Source of the DNA: Ruminococcus sp.
GTDB taxonomy: Bacteria > Bacillota > Clostridia > Oscillospirales > Ruminococcaceae
Length of the DNA stretch: 64,000 bases
Direction: 5' to 3'
Assembly: GCA_021201755.1 (NCBI GenBank)
Contig: JAJQEI010000045.1
Location: 63,040-127,039 of the forward strand
In this document: in pieces, positions 26,576 to 35,673 of the stretch
Numbering within the stretch: position 1 is the stretch's first letter
Layout: every line of letters starts with the position of its first letter
The notes under the pieces: model-generated
What the model saw: the letters and a program-made list of their open reading frames with translations, nothing else
What the model was told of the DNA's origin: nothing
Databases searched by the model: none
Made by a program: the position numbers and the translations under genes

Positions 26576-27979
26576 ATGGAAGAAACCAAAAAATCAAGTA
26601 AGATGGCAATTGTCCCAATTCAAAAATTGTTTATTACAATGGGAACGCCGATTGTACTGTCTATGATGCTGCAGGCGGCATATAACATCATAGACAGTGC
26701 CTTTCTATCTAACATGAAAGAAAATGGTGAGGCTGTATTGACGGCACTCAGCCTTGCGTTTCCTATTCAACTGTTGATGGTGGCGATTGGTGTCGGCACA
26801 GGCGTCGGTGTTAATGGGTTACTTGCACGTAGCCTTGGACAAGGTGACAAAGAAAAGGCGAGCAAAACAGTGGGAAATGGGTTGACGCTTGTTTTGATTT
26901 ATACCGTTGTATTCGTTTTGTTCGGCTTTTTAGGTGTAAGACCTTATATTGCATCTCAAAGTGGTAATGGTACGGTTAGTGCTGCAGTTGTTGATATGGC
27001 AGTAGACTATTTGCAGATTTGCTGCTGGTTTTCTTTGGGTCAATGCACATTTTCTGTATTGGAAAAAATGCTGCAGGCGACAGGACGTTCTCTTTATTCG
27101 ACCATTGCACAAATCGCCGGTGCAGCTACAAATATTTTACTCGATCCGATTTTGATTTACGGTTGGCTGGGATTGCCGGAATGCGGCGTCAAAGGTGCCG
27201 CATATGCTACTGTTATTGGACAATTTGTCTCCGGCATTGTGGCATTTATTTTCCATATGAAGTTCAATCATGAAATAGACAAAAGTCCCAAATATATGAA
27301 GATATCTGGTACGACACTCAAGAGCATCTATGCCGTCGGTTTTCCGGCAATTATTGTACAAGCGGTTATGACCGTGATGACTTATGGCATGAACATAATC
27401 CTTGGAAAAATTCTGGAGGTTGGAGAAAATGCTATCACTGTGTATGGTTTGTACTGTAAAGTACAACAGCTTGTGACGTTTGCAGCTTTTGGCTTGCGAG
27501 ACGCCATAACACCAATTGTTTCATTTAACCACGGAATGCATTCCAAACAGCGTGTCAAGGATGGTATTCGTTATGGTTTAGTCTATATGGCAATTCTTAT
27601 GATTTTCGGTACGATTTTAATTGAATCGATTGCAATTCCTTTGACGAAGTTGTTTTCTCTATCAGATCAATCTTATGGATTGTGTTTGTCTTGTATGCGG
27701 ATTATTTCACTTTCATTTTTGTTTGCAGGATTAAATGTTGCTTTTCAGCGCGTTTTTCAAGCATTAGAGAGAGGAATGGAATCTCTCGTGGTTTCTCTTT
27801 GTAGACAAATCATCTTCATTTTACCGGTTGCTTGGGCATTGGTGCAGTTGATAAATGGTGCTTCAAATGCATCGTTGGTTTGGTGGACATTCTTAATTGG
27901 AGAAGGAGCTATACTTGTTATTTCTATTTTAATGTTTATACCAACATATCGAAAAAAAGTAAATGCAATGGAGGGTTAA
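26576..27979 (+). CDS. MATE family efflux transporter
   Basis: Multi-antimicrobial extrusion transporter, 467 aa with about twelve membrane helices, coupling Na+ or H+ entry to export of cationic compounds. Family features are FITMGTPIVLSMMLQAAYNIIDSAF near the start (the canonical MATE N-terminal segment, seen here in slightly altered form), GVGVNGLLARSLGQG, and YCKVQQLVTFAAFGLRDAITPIVSFN in the second half. The frame is open to 26483, but GAGGAG at 26563-26568 selects ATG26576. It is co-transcribed with the kinase-like gene 3 bp downstream. Confidence 0.92.
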   Translation: MEETKKSSKMAIVPIQKLFITMGTPIVLSMMLQAAYNIIDSAFLSNMKENGEAVLTALSLAFPIQLLMVAIGVGTGVGVNGLLARSLGQGDKEKASKTVGNGLTLVLIYTVVFVLFGFLGVRPYIASQSGNGTVSAAVVDMAVDYLQICCWFSLGQCTFSVLEKMLQATGRSLYSTIAQIAGAATNILLDPILIYGWLGLPECGVKGAAYATVIGQFVSGIVAFIFHMKFNHEIDKSPKYMKISGTTLKSIYAVGFPAIIVQAVMTVMTYGMNIILGKILEVGENAITVYGLYCKVQQLVTFAAFGLRDAITPIVSFNHGMHSKQRVKDGIRYGLVYMAILMIFGTILIESIAIPLTKLFSLSDQSYGLCLSCMRIISLSFLFAGLNVAFQRVFQALERGMESLVVSLCRQIIFILPVAWALVQLINGASNASLVWWTFLIGEGAILVISILMFIPTYRKKVNAMEG

Positions 27980-27982
27980 ATT

Positions 27983-28576
27983 ATGCAAAACAAAATTGTA
28001 ACCATCAGTCGTCAGTTTGGTAGCGGTGGTAGAGCCATCGGGAAACGATTAGCAGAAACATTAGAAGTTCCATGTTATGATGTGGAGCTGATCGATAAAA
28101 TCGCACAAGAAAGTGGTTTTGCCAAGGAATATCTTAAAGAGAGTGGTGAATATCGTCCATACAGTAATTGGTTTTTTAATGCTTTCACCACAGGACAGAA
28201 CGGAAGTCACATGACCAATCAAGATTATATTTGGAATATCCAGAAAAAAAACATTCTTGAGCTTGCTGAAAGAGAACCTTGCGTCATTGTGGGACGCTGT
28301 GCAGACTACATTTTGCGTGATGCAGCGTTTGCGGATTGTCTAAAAGTGTTCATTCACGCATCTCTGGCGTATCGTGCGCAACGAATTGTACAGGTGTACG
28401 GTGAGCAAGAGGTGACACCGGAAAAACGTTTGAAAGACAAGGATAAACGTCGCAGTGCATACTATCAGTATTATACGGATATGAAGTTTGGGGATTGCAG
28501 AAACTATCATTTGGCGTTGGATAGCAGTGCGTTTGGATTGGATAAATGCGTAGAATTGATTGCAGCTGTGTACTAA
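27983..28576 (+). CDS. Cytidylate kinase-like family protein
   Basis: A 197-aa P-loop protein opening with VTISRQFGSGGRAIGKRLAE, the hallmark of the cytidylate kinase-like family common in Clostridia. It continues with YDVELIDKIA, CVIVGRCADYIL and KDKRRSAYYQYYTD (lid-like region). It is thought to phosphorylate a nucleotide, but no substrate has been fixed for the family, and a separate cmk normally exists. It starts 3 bp after the MATE stop behind a GGAGGG site, so the two are one operon. The 195 bp after it hold nothing I can support. Confidence 0.88.
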   Translation: MQNKIVTISRQFGSGGRAIGKRLAETLEVPCYDVELIDKIAQESGFAKEYLKESGEYRPYSNWFFNAFTTGQNGSHMTNQDYIWNIQKKNILELAEREPCVIVGRCADYILRDAAFADCLKVFIHASLAYRAQRIVQVYGEQEVTPEKRLKDKDKRRSAYYQYYTDMKFGDCRNYHLALDSSAFGLDKCVELIAAVY

Positions 28577-28771
28577 AAAAAATCGCCTTTCGAGATTGTG
28601 AAAAAGGTTGGGGATGAACAATCACAGAAGGCACTCTTTCCGATTCGGTGAAATTATAGACGTTAAAAAAGAGGAAGAAAACCTGCATTAAGTAACGAAG
28701 ATATAAAGATATCGATCAAGCAATACAGGATAGGCATTTTTTCGGATGTTATCAAATACGAAAAGCTCAAT

Positions 28772-29527
28772 CTAAAAGTTTTCAATTGTTAACGTGAATG
28801 CATCAGAAAGCTTTATAAATCCAATCTTTTCTGCAAGACGGGCAGAAGCGATATTATTTGCTGCGCATGACCATTGCGGATACTTTCCACTTCTAATGAT
28901 ATTCTCAGTACAAAGCGTGGCTGCGTGCATGGCATAACCTTTATTTCGGAATTTTTCCAGCGTATGAATTCCGATTTCCTGCACTTCTCTTTCCATATAA
29001 GCCATCATTGGCGCATCCGTACAGCTAACAAGCTTGCCATTGTCAAAAACACCACAACATAGCTGCATTGCAATCATTTCATCAAAGTAATCTTTAACCC
29101 AATCTGTATTTCGGCAGTATGGATTTACTGCCTTAAAAAAGGAAAGATATGCTTCATAGTCTGTTTTTACCAAAGCACGTGCCATTTCACAAGAGCTGCA
29201 ATTTCCTGCATATACGAATTTAATGTTATGGGATAGCGTATTTTCATAAACTTTTAAAATTGATTTCTTTATCGTATCAAGTGAAAAATTATTTTTTATT
29301 TTATTTTGTAACAACGCTATTTTTGGAGCAGCCTTTTCACCGTAAGAAACAAATATTCGATCGGTTTCTATCCAAACATATAGATCGAATCGTTTGGAAT
29401 AGCCATTTTGTATGTTATTGCGTTCGTCCGATTGGAGAAATAAAATTTTGGGAGACTCTTTCAATAGAATCTTCTTGTCTCCAATCCAATGGGAATAATA
29501 ATCTAATGTTATCGCTTTGAAATCCAT
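28772..29527 (-). CDS. GNAT family N-acetyltransferase
   Basis: A 251-aa protein with a C-terminal GNAT domain: EIGIHTLEKFRNKGYAMHAA (acetyl-CoA loop) followed by CAANNIASARLAEKIGF. The N-terminal half (FKAITLDYYSHWIGDKKIL) is the substrate-side domain found in acetyltransferases of this size. The frame extends to 29560, but an AAAGGA site favours ATG29527. It lies 16 bp downstream of the broken nitrilase gene on the same strand, so the two were probably one transcript. Substrate unknown. Confidence 0.82.
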   Translation of the reverse strand: MDFKAITLDYYSHWIGDKKILLKESPKILFLQSDERNNIQNGYSKRFDLYVWIETDRIFVSYGEKAAPKIALLQNKIKNNFSLDTIKKSILKVYENTLSHNIKFVYAGNCSSCEMARALVKTDYEAYLSFFKAVNPYCRNTDWVKDYFDEMIAMQLCCGVFDNGKLVSCTDAPMMAYMEREVQEIGIHTLEKFRNKGYAMHAATLCTENIIRSGKYPQWSCAANNIASARLAEKIGFIKLSDAFTLTIENF

Positions 29528-29543
29528 GATAGAACATCCTTTC

Positions 29544-30272
29544 TCAATTTTTATTATCATCTATTTCAACAATCAGTAATTTTTCTGTATCCATAGGCAC
29601 TTCAGCTTGAATGGTTCCATCCATCCATAAAGCTGCACCACCATTTGCATCATTGATACAGATAGAATTTACATAAAGCGTTGTTTTGCAGCAGTATTTT
29701 GCTTGCTTGGCATACGCATTTTTTTCTGAAGAATTCCACTTTTCTTTCGTCCATCCAACATATACAAGCCAAAAGAATAAATCTTGTCCCAGAGAAAATC
29801 GTTTCGGCTGATCCCATACATCACCGCAAAGTGCAAGTAAACATTTTTTATCGTGATATGTAAAACAAGTGACTGTATTTCCTTCTCTATAATGTGCATC
29901 TGCTTTCGATGTATTTTTCCAGCCCTTTGAGATATATCTGTATTTATGAAAAATTTTTCCATTTGAAAGCAATGCACAAGAAGAGTAAATCGAATTGATA
30001 TCTAATTCATAAAATCCGATTAAAAGGTCAATACCTATTTCTTTCGTGAGATTTAAGAGAAGTTGAAATATCGGAGAATGCACAGATATTGCAATCTTGC
30101 AATCCACGTCATAATTCCACGTAAGGCAATGAAAGCCCTATAGATAGCTTTCCCCGAAGCAAATCAAAATCGCATTATTTTCTTTCGCCTGCTGCATATA
30201 ATGCTTTATTTGGCTCATATTAAACGCAACATCTTTATTTTTTAGTTTTACAGGTGCTAATGCAATTTTCAT
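29544..30272 (-). pseudogene. Carbon-nitrogen hydrolase (nitrilase superfamily) interrupted by in-frame TAG
   Basis: Amidase/nitrilase-fold enzyme. The N-terminal part (from ATG30272, GAGGAG site) reads MKIALAPVKLKNKD and reaches the catalytic Glu in ICFGESYL. TAG (30138-30140, codon 45) follows, then the same frame continues GFHCLTWNYDVDCKIAIS. The catalytic Lys (HKYRYISK) and Cys (LLALCGDVWDQP) are present. Many relatives have Gln at the stop position (GESxLQGF), so CAG-to-TAG is likely. Without readthrough only 44 aa are made from the first start; a GTG at 30107 could restart translation but would omit the catalytic Glu. Confidence 0.8.
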
Positions 30273-30477
30273 TTTTATTTCTCCTCGTATAATATAAAAT
30301 AAAGTAAAAAATTTATCTATCGGTTTGTCAATATTCATGGTATAATTGATATAGAGTATCAATCGGGCGAAATTCTGTTTCCTCTTTCTGCTGTAAAATA
30401 ATTTTTCCTTCATTCTCATCCACATATTTTTGCAGCGTGTATTATTGCGGTATTTGTCGCCACATTTGCGTACTGCA

Positions 30478-30633
30478 TCAAGAATATTTCTCGTTTGTAT
30501 ACTAGCTTCCACGATCGGAATGCACAATTGTATCCGCTAGTCCATAGCTTTTATGGGCGTTTATGAGTGTTCGTTCATACAAATCCGCACGCATATAGTC
30601 CAATCACCAACAAATTGAAGCACTCAAATAGCC
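30478..30633 (-). mobile_element. IS3-type transposase (OrfB) fragment, degenerate
   Basis: One minus-strand frame reads LDYMRADLYERTLINAH, a short gap, then TIVHSDRGS-stop-YTNEKYS-stop. HSDRGSQYT is the rve integrase-core signature of IS3 transposases, and its Asp is a catalytic residue. The expected Gln codon is TAG here (30502-30504). Only about 50 codons are recognisable and no inverted ends are visible. The surrounding stretch 30273-30813 contains no intact gene. Confidence 0.6.
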
Positions 30634-30661
30634 CAGAAACGTGGAATTTTTTGTCTTTTGT

Positions 30662-30683
30662 GGTGGGGACACCCGTCCCCACC
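30662..30683. repeat. Perfect GC-rich palindrome, 9-bp arms
   Basis: GGTGGGGAC (30662-30670), a 4-base loop and GTCCCCACC (30675-30683). It stands out in an AT-rich gene-poor stretch next to the transposase remnant. No T-tract follows, so it is not a typical terminator; it could be a mobile-element end or a cruciform site. Confidence 0.6.
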
Positions 30684-30813
30684 CTTAAATGCGAAAATAC
30701 AAGTTTCAAAAATGAGGCGTTACGTATTTACATGATTTTTTCTCATTTGTCATTTTGAGTTTTAGGTTGGTTCTACCCTCTAAAATACAGACTGTAGCGA
30801 AGAATCTTTTTGA

Positions 30814-32188
30814 TTATTCCGCAATTGCAAGCTTCACCCTGCAAATTTTTTCACTACAGAACGCCATGCCGTACTTTAGCACTTTCTTGTAGTACTGCTG
30901 CTTAAGATTTGCTACATACTTTCTATCTGCAATCTGCTTCATCGTTCTGTCACAAGCAGCATCTAAATCCAAATAATTTTTTGCAATTTTCACTTCAATC
31001 ACCACAGCAAAGGTACGCTTCCGGTACTCGCAAATTGTAATATCCGTCCTGCCCTTGCCATTTTCACGATTGGATTCCACACGATAGCCACGCTTCCCAA
31101 GCAGAAGACCGGCTAAAAATCCATGATAAAAACTCTCATAATTGTCCTGATAACTGATGCTTGAAACAAGCCAATTATTCACTTCATCTTCAAAATCCTC
31201 TGCATCGCCATTCACGACAAGTTCATGAATGATGTCATTTGAACTGGTGTTGCTTCAGTAGGGCTGCGATGGGCATTCTTCATCACTGACAGCAGATTGC
31301 ACATATTTCAGAATACTCCACGGATTGTAAATCTCTGTTTTTCCAAAACGATATCCGTCATACCATTCTTTCATTTCCGACAATTTAGCTTGTATCCCAA
31401 AATCATCTACAATTTTTTCCACATCTTGCTGTGTAAAGCCAAAACTATGAGAAAAATCATTATTTAAAACTGTATACACATTCAAATTATTGAGTCCAGT
31501 AAAAATACTCTCCTTTGAAACTCGCAAACAACCTGTCAGTACGCCAAATTCCAGATAGGGATTTGTCTTTAATGCGCTCTCGAAAACCGAACGAATCAAA
31601 TCTATCATCTCATCATAAGAGCCTCGAAAATGTGATGCTTCTAGCGGTACGTTATATTCATCGATGAGGATGATGACTTTCTTTTGATAAGTGGCATACA
31701 GGCAATCGGATAGCAATCGAATTGCTGAAACATATTCCTTATCCGCAGCCTTATTTTCAAAAATCTCTTGAAATCGCTCTTTGTATGATATGCTTAAGCG
31801 ATTAGAATCCAATATCTCCTCATGCCGAATAAACTCTGATAGGATTAACTTCTTAAATTCAGAAAAAGCATATTCAAAATTTGGCTGCTTCATGCTCTTA
31901 AGCGAAAACCGGATATTGCCCCTGATGCATATATTTCTCGCCAGCTTGAGAGATGTTCAGACCATCAAACAAGTATGCGTTATCCTCATCCGTCTTTTCA
32001 AAGAACCGTTGCAGTATACTGATGTTAAGTGTCTTGCCAAATCGTCTGGGACGTGTAAACAAATTAACAGCACCCTTTTTGTCTAAGATTTCTTTTATCA
32101 TGAGCGTTTTATCCACAAAGTAATAGCCATCATCTACCAGACGCTTAAAATCCTCTACGCCAATCGGGATAGGTTTGAAGTTACTCAT
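30814..32188 (-). pseudogene. AAA-ATPase/PD-(D/E)XK (DUF1703) family protein, broken twice
   Basis: The family couples an AAA-like ATPase with a C-terminal restriction-like nuclease fold; its role is unproven, often suggested to be mobile-element or defence related. The first part has the divergent Walker A RPRRFGKTLNIS, the second VIILIDEYNVPLE (Walker B), WYDGYRFG and IYNPWSI. The third has the nuclease core GRTDI ... AVVIEVK. Break one is a frameshift near 31898-31910, probably a small deletion after GQYPVF. Break two is TGA at 31255-31257 inside PY-stop-SNTSSN, where relatives have Trp (TGG). Start ATG32188 follows a GAGGTAGGA site. Confidence 0.8.
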
Positions 32189-32195
32189 GTGATCC

Positions 32196-32250
32196 TACCT
32201 CACTTTCACCGAAATTTCTACTAGCTTTAGTATAACATAGTTCTGGGAGA
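32196..32250. repeat. Copy A of a 55-bp direct repeat (upstream region of the DUF1703 gene)
   Basis: Matches 33561-33615 at 46 of 55 positions in the same orientation; all nine differences are transitions. Each copy lies a few bases upstream of a minus-strand start codon, covering the Shine-Dalgarno and a TATA-rich stretch that may be the -10 region. It continues 5' with little further similarity. Confidence 0.75.
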
Positions 32251-32286
32251 AATACAATGCGTTTCTGTGATTTTTTAAGCGTGCAT

Positions 32287-33552
32287 TTAAAATTTCAGAT
32301 TCAGAGCAGGACGAACCCCAAGCTCATAGTTGACATAGATGCCAAATGTAACGATGTCGCCGTGGGAACAGACTAACGCCGCAGTACGCTGAGAATTGCC
32401 GGGCGACCGCAGCCACCACCAACCATTGGCAGTTCGTTCACTTTTTGTCATATATTCTTCTGCTTCGTCTAAGCTCAGTAGGAATATTTTATCTTAGGAA
32501 TATTTTATCTGTTGTATCGTTGCCGCCGTCTGTGTCATATTCTGGATTATCGGAGTTCGTTAGTTTGGTTTCTACGATCATTTCTTGTTCTTCTTCGGAA
32601 AAGCTGTTATAAAACGTACCATTTAAATATGTTCGCAGCGTGCATTCTTCCCACGTAATAGCTTCGTATTCCTCGTTATAGGCTTTTTCTTCAATAACAT
32701 CTTCCGCAATAATAAGCATAGTGTCTTCTGTTTTATTTAAAACAATCCAGTTATAGCCGCTAAATTCTACAATGTCCCCATTTTCTGCGGCTTCATACAT
32801 CACCGTAGGATGTTCTTCCTCTATTCCAGCTTTTTCAAAAGCATTATATTTATATGTAGTAGCATAATCACCACTTTCATAATACTCCATCGCCGTATTG
32901 TACTTACCGTTTGGAATAATCACCGTGTTTAACAAAATTACAAACACTACAACAATAGCAACAACCACGAAACCGGATACGCTCGCTATCATCTTATTTC
33001 TCCACTTGCGCCGGTTTGCTTCCTGGATTCTCGCTGCTTCTTGACGAGCTTTTTCTTCTTTTTTTCGCTTTTCTTCTGCCTTGATTTCTTCGATCCGATT
33101 TTTACACCGTTCAATCTCATCGTTCGCATCACGAAAACATGCTATACTTTCAAAAACATGAATCGCTTCTTCTAAATCTTCAATGGTATCCTCTCTTTTC
33201 AAGCGAATCGTATAGTTGTAGATTTCGCTTTTTCGTCTTGCTTCCGGCGATAATAAAAAAACGCTTTGTCGTCACCTCCTCTGTCTGCTGCACTCATTGT
33301 CATTCTAGCTGAATTACACTGACATTCCAATGCTAAAATTTCACAAGTCTCCGCTTGCACCACAGCGTCCGAAAAATCTCCAAGGCTTTCAAAAATCGCC
33401 TTAACATTGCGATACACCTTTGCACTGTCATATTTTTTTGCTTGTTCCATCTTCTGCACAGCTTCATTATAAATGCTCTGTTTATCATAATCCTCCAGCT
33501 GAGGTTTTAGCGCATTATTCTCCAAACACTGTGCCTTCTTGAAGTTCTCCAT
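32287..33552 (-). pseudogene. Zn-less membrane protein with C-terminal DUF6273 domain, broken by two frameshifts
   Basis: Reassembled from three frames. The N-terminal part (from ATG33552) has helical KAIFESLGDFSDA-type repeats, then AIHVFESIACFRDANDEIE and a charged coiled coil. A TM helix follows (MIASVSGFVVVAIVVVFVIL), and then a DUF6273 domain: FSGYNWIVLNK, TLRTYLNGTFYNSF, TDKIFL, then WWWLRSPG and GVRPALNLKF. Lesion one is at the A7 run 33255-33261, where one base more restores the frame. Lesion two is the 16-bp tandem duplication at 32479-32510; one copy less restores the ending. Function unknown; the family is common in Ruminococcus and related gut Clostridia. Confidence 0.75.
32479..32510. 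repeat. Perfect 16-bp tandem duplication inside the DUF6273 gene
   Basis: TAGGAATATTTTATCT occurs twice head-to-tail (32479-32494, 32495-32510). Because 16 is not a multiple of three, it shifts the frame and creates an early stop. Removing one copy joins the TDKIFL reading frame exactly to LSLDEAEEYM and the normal DUF6273 ending. Confidence 0.9.
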
Positions 33553-33560
33553 TGCTTCTT

Positions 33561-33615
33561 TACCTCGCTTTCGCTGAAATTTCCACTAGCTTTAGTATAG
33601 TATAGTTTCGGAAGA
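33561..33615. repeat. Copy B of the 55-bp direct repeat (upstream region of the DUF6273 gene)
   Basis: See copy A at 32196-32250. This copy precedes ATG33552 on the minus strand. The sequence between it and the cysK promoter (33616-33914) has no gene, terminator or repeat that I can support. Confidence 0.75.
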
Positions 33616-33914
33616 ATTGCAAGGATTCCATATGATTTTTAAAAAGGATGCGATGTGTTTGGTATGCAGCTACGATTATAGTAGATATTATGGAGATTCG
33701 TCTCTTTGTGTGTTCTGCTAGTCTTACAACGGATTGTTTTTTTCATTCTACGTCAGTCCTTGTTTGATTCCTTGTCGTGCGATAAGGAAAAAATTGATCC
33801 TGTATAATAAAGGTTGTCATTCTAATTGATTTGGCAAAATCATTGTCATAGTAGTAAATTTTTTAGTGAATATTATTATGAAACAAAGCAATCTAACGAA
33901 ATTTTGAAGTGATA

Positions 33915-33943
33915 TTGACAATTGTTCAAAAATAAGCTATGAT
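33915..33943 (+). promoter_or_regulatory. Promoter of cysK-rrf2
   Basis: TTGACA (33915-33920), 17-bp spacer, TATGAT (33938-33943), 58 bp before the cysK start. An Rrf2-family repressor encoded in the same operon is the obvious candidate regulator, but I cannot point to a defined operator. Confidence 0.75.
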
Positions 33944-34001
33944 AACATTGTAAATATATTAAGCATACGTGTTTTATAGGAATTTAGGAGGAAAGTGCAT
34001 T

Positions 34002-34934
34002 ATGGCAAAGATATATAAAAGCATGACGGAATTGATTGGCAATACCCCTTTGGTAGAAGTCGTGAACCTAGAAAAGTACTTGAATTTGCAGGCACACATA
34101 CTGGTGAAGCTGGAATATCTAAATCCTGCAGGCAGTGTGAAAGACCGTATTGCCAAAGAGATGCTGGAGGATGCAGAGCAAAAAGGTCAGCTGAAATCGA
34201 ATTCAGTTATTATTGAACCAACTTCAGGAAATACGGGGATTGGTTTGGCATCCCTTGCTGCGGCAAAAGGCTATCGGGTGATTTTAACTATGCCGGAAAC
34301 AATGAGCGTGGAGCGTCGAAATATTTTGAAAGCGTATGGTGCGGAAATTGTTTTGACGGATGGTGCAAAGGGCATGAAAGGTGCAATTGAACGTGCCAAA
34401 GAGCTAGAAAAGGAAATGCCGAATAGCTTTATCCCAGGGCAGTTTGAAAACCCTGCCAATCCGGAAGCACACCGAAAGACAACTGGACCGGAGATTTGGA
34501 AAGATACGGACGGTCAAGTGGATTATCTAGTTGCTGGTGTCGGAACAGGTGGTACAGTAACAGGGACAGGGGAGTATCTCAAGTCTAAGAATCCAGGCAT
34601 CAAGGTTATTGCTGTAGAACCGGCTACCTCACCGGTGCTTTCTAAAGGAAAAGCAGGTCCACATAAAATACAGGGAATAGGTGCTGGATTTGTGCCACAA
34701 ACGCTCAATACCGAAATTTATGACGAGGTATTTCCAGTGGATAATAATGTTGCGTTTGAAACGGCAAAGCTATATGCAAAACAAGAAGGCGTGCTTGTGG
34801 GTATTTCCTCTGGCGCAGCACTTTATGTTGCATTGGAAATAGCACGACGTCCGGAAGCTACTGGAAAAACAATTGTAGTAATACTGCCGGATAGCGGTGA
34901 TCGGTATTATTCTACGGCTTTGTTTGGCAAATAA
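34002..34934 (+). CDS. cysK: Cysteine synthase A (O-acetylserine sulfhydrylase)
   Basis: PLP enzyme that makes cysteine from O-acetylserine and sulfide. The 310-aa product shows IGNTPLVEV at the start, the PLP lysine in [11 protein letters not shown], the asparagine loop [11 protein letters not shown], the phosphate-binding [12 protein letters not shown] and the C-terminal [10 protein letters not shown]. The frame extends to 33969, but an AGGAGG site selects ATG34002. It is followed 13 bp later by an Rrf2 regulator, an arrangement seen with CymR-type control of cysteine synthesis. Confidence 0.96.
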   Translation: MAKIYKSMTELIGNTPLVEVVNLEKYLNLQAHILVKLEYLNPAGSVKDRIAKEMLEDAEQKGQLKSNSVIIEPTSGNTGIGLASLAAAKGYRVILTMPETMSVERRNILKAYGAEIVLTDGAKGMKGAIERAKELEKEMPNSFIPGQFENPANPEAHRKTTGPEIWKDTDGQVDYLVAGVGTGGTVTGTGEYLKSKNPGIKVIAVEPATSPVLSKGKAGPHKIQGIGAGFVPQTLNTEIYDEVFPVDNNVAFETAKLYAKQEGVLVGISSGAALYVALEIARRPEATGKTIVVILPDSGDRYYSTALFGK

Positions 34935-34947
34935 AAGGAGGATAAGA

Positions 34948-35391
34948 ATGAAAGTTTCGAGCAAAGTGGAATGTGGCATTTTGGCCATGCTGGACATTGC
35001 ACTGTATTCAGATCGAAATGAGACAGTCAATGTAAGTAAGACTGCGGCTCGTCAAAATATTTCTGTGAAGTATTTAGAACAGATTCTGCCAGCACTGCGA
35101 CAGGCTCGTTTGATTCGCAGCGTAAAAGGACCAAAGGGAGGTTACCGAACTGCTAAGCCAGCAGCATCAATTACATTGCGAGAAGTAATTGATGCATTAG
35201 ATGTAACGGTACTTGGAAATGTGGAATTTTCAGAGAAAGACCAAAATTCTACTTTAAAGGATGTGGTGCAAAAGTTGCTTTGGGATGAAATGACCGAGCT
35301 GCTACAACAATGTGCAGAAAAAATTACATTGGCAGATTTGATGGAAGAATATCAAAAGGTAAGTGAAGAATCGTTGATGTACTATATATAA
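34948..35391 (+). CDS. Rrf2 family transcriptional regulator (CymR/IscR-like)
   Basis: A 147-aa winged-helix repressor. Family features are MKVSSKVECGILAMLDIA at the start, a recognition helix region NISVKYLEQILPALRQARLI, and the wing SVKGPKGGYR. The three clustered cysteines that bind Fe-S in IscR are absent; the few Cys residues are isolated, which favours a CymR-like sensor that responds to O-acetylserine or CysK binding. The operon with cysK supports control of cysteine metabolism. ATG34948 is chosen by an AGGAGG site 6 bases upstream. Confidence 0.9.
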   Translation: MKVSSKVECGILAMLDIALYSDRNETVNVSKTAARQNISVKYLEQILPALRQARLIRSVKGPKGGYRTAKPAASITLREVIDALDVTVLGNVEFSEKDQNSTLKDVVQKLLWDEMTELLQQCAEKITLADLMEEYQKVSEESLMYYI

Positions 35392-35394
35392 AAT

Positions 35395-35439
35395 AAAAAT
35401 CTGCGGTTGGTTTTCAAAGCTGAAATACTGCAGATTTTT
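35395..35439 (+). terminator. Terminator of cysK-rrf2
   Basis: AAAAATCTGC (35395-35404) pairs with GCAGATTTTT (35430-35439). The 235 bp that follow, up to the converging XRE gene, contain no supportable feature. Confidence 0.78.
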
Positions 35440-35673
35440 GCGTAAATATAGATATTTTTACAGTTCAGTTCTAATACTAATAAAATGTTACTTTCGTAAA
35501 CTTGCTTTTTCAATGGTCTGTTGCAAAGTACAATTTCCGGTACAAGCGGATATCCATCCGTGCAGAATTCTCGATTTAGTCAATCGAGACAGGATTCTCG
35601 CATACTGCGCCGAAACGTTTTAAACTGCGGGTTGATATTTTGAACTGTTTCAGACTTTGCAAATTTCGAATAC

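Noticed and set aside
30273..30527. Upstream extension of the nitrilase frame
   Set aside because: It crosses the promoter-like region and transposase debris; the GAGGAG site and family N-terminus place the start at 30272.
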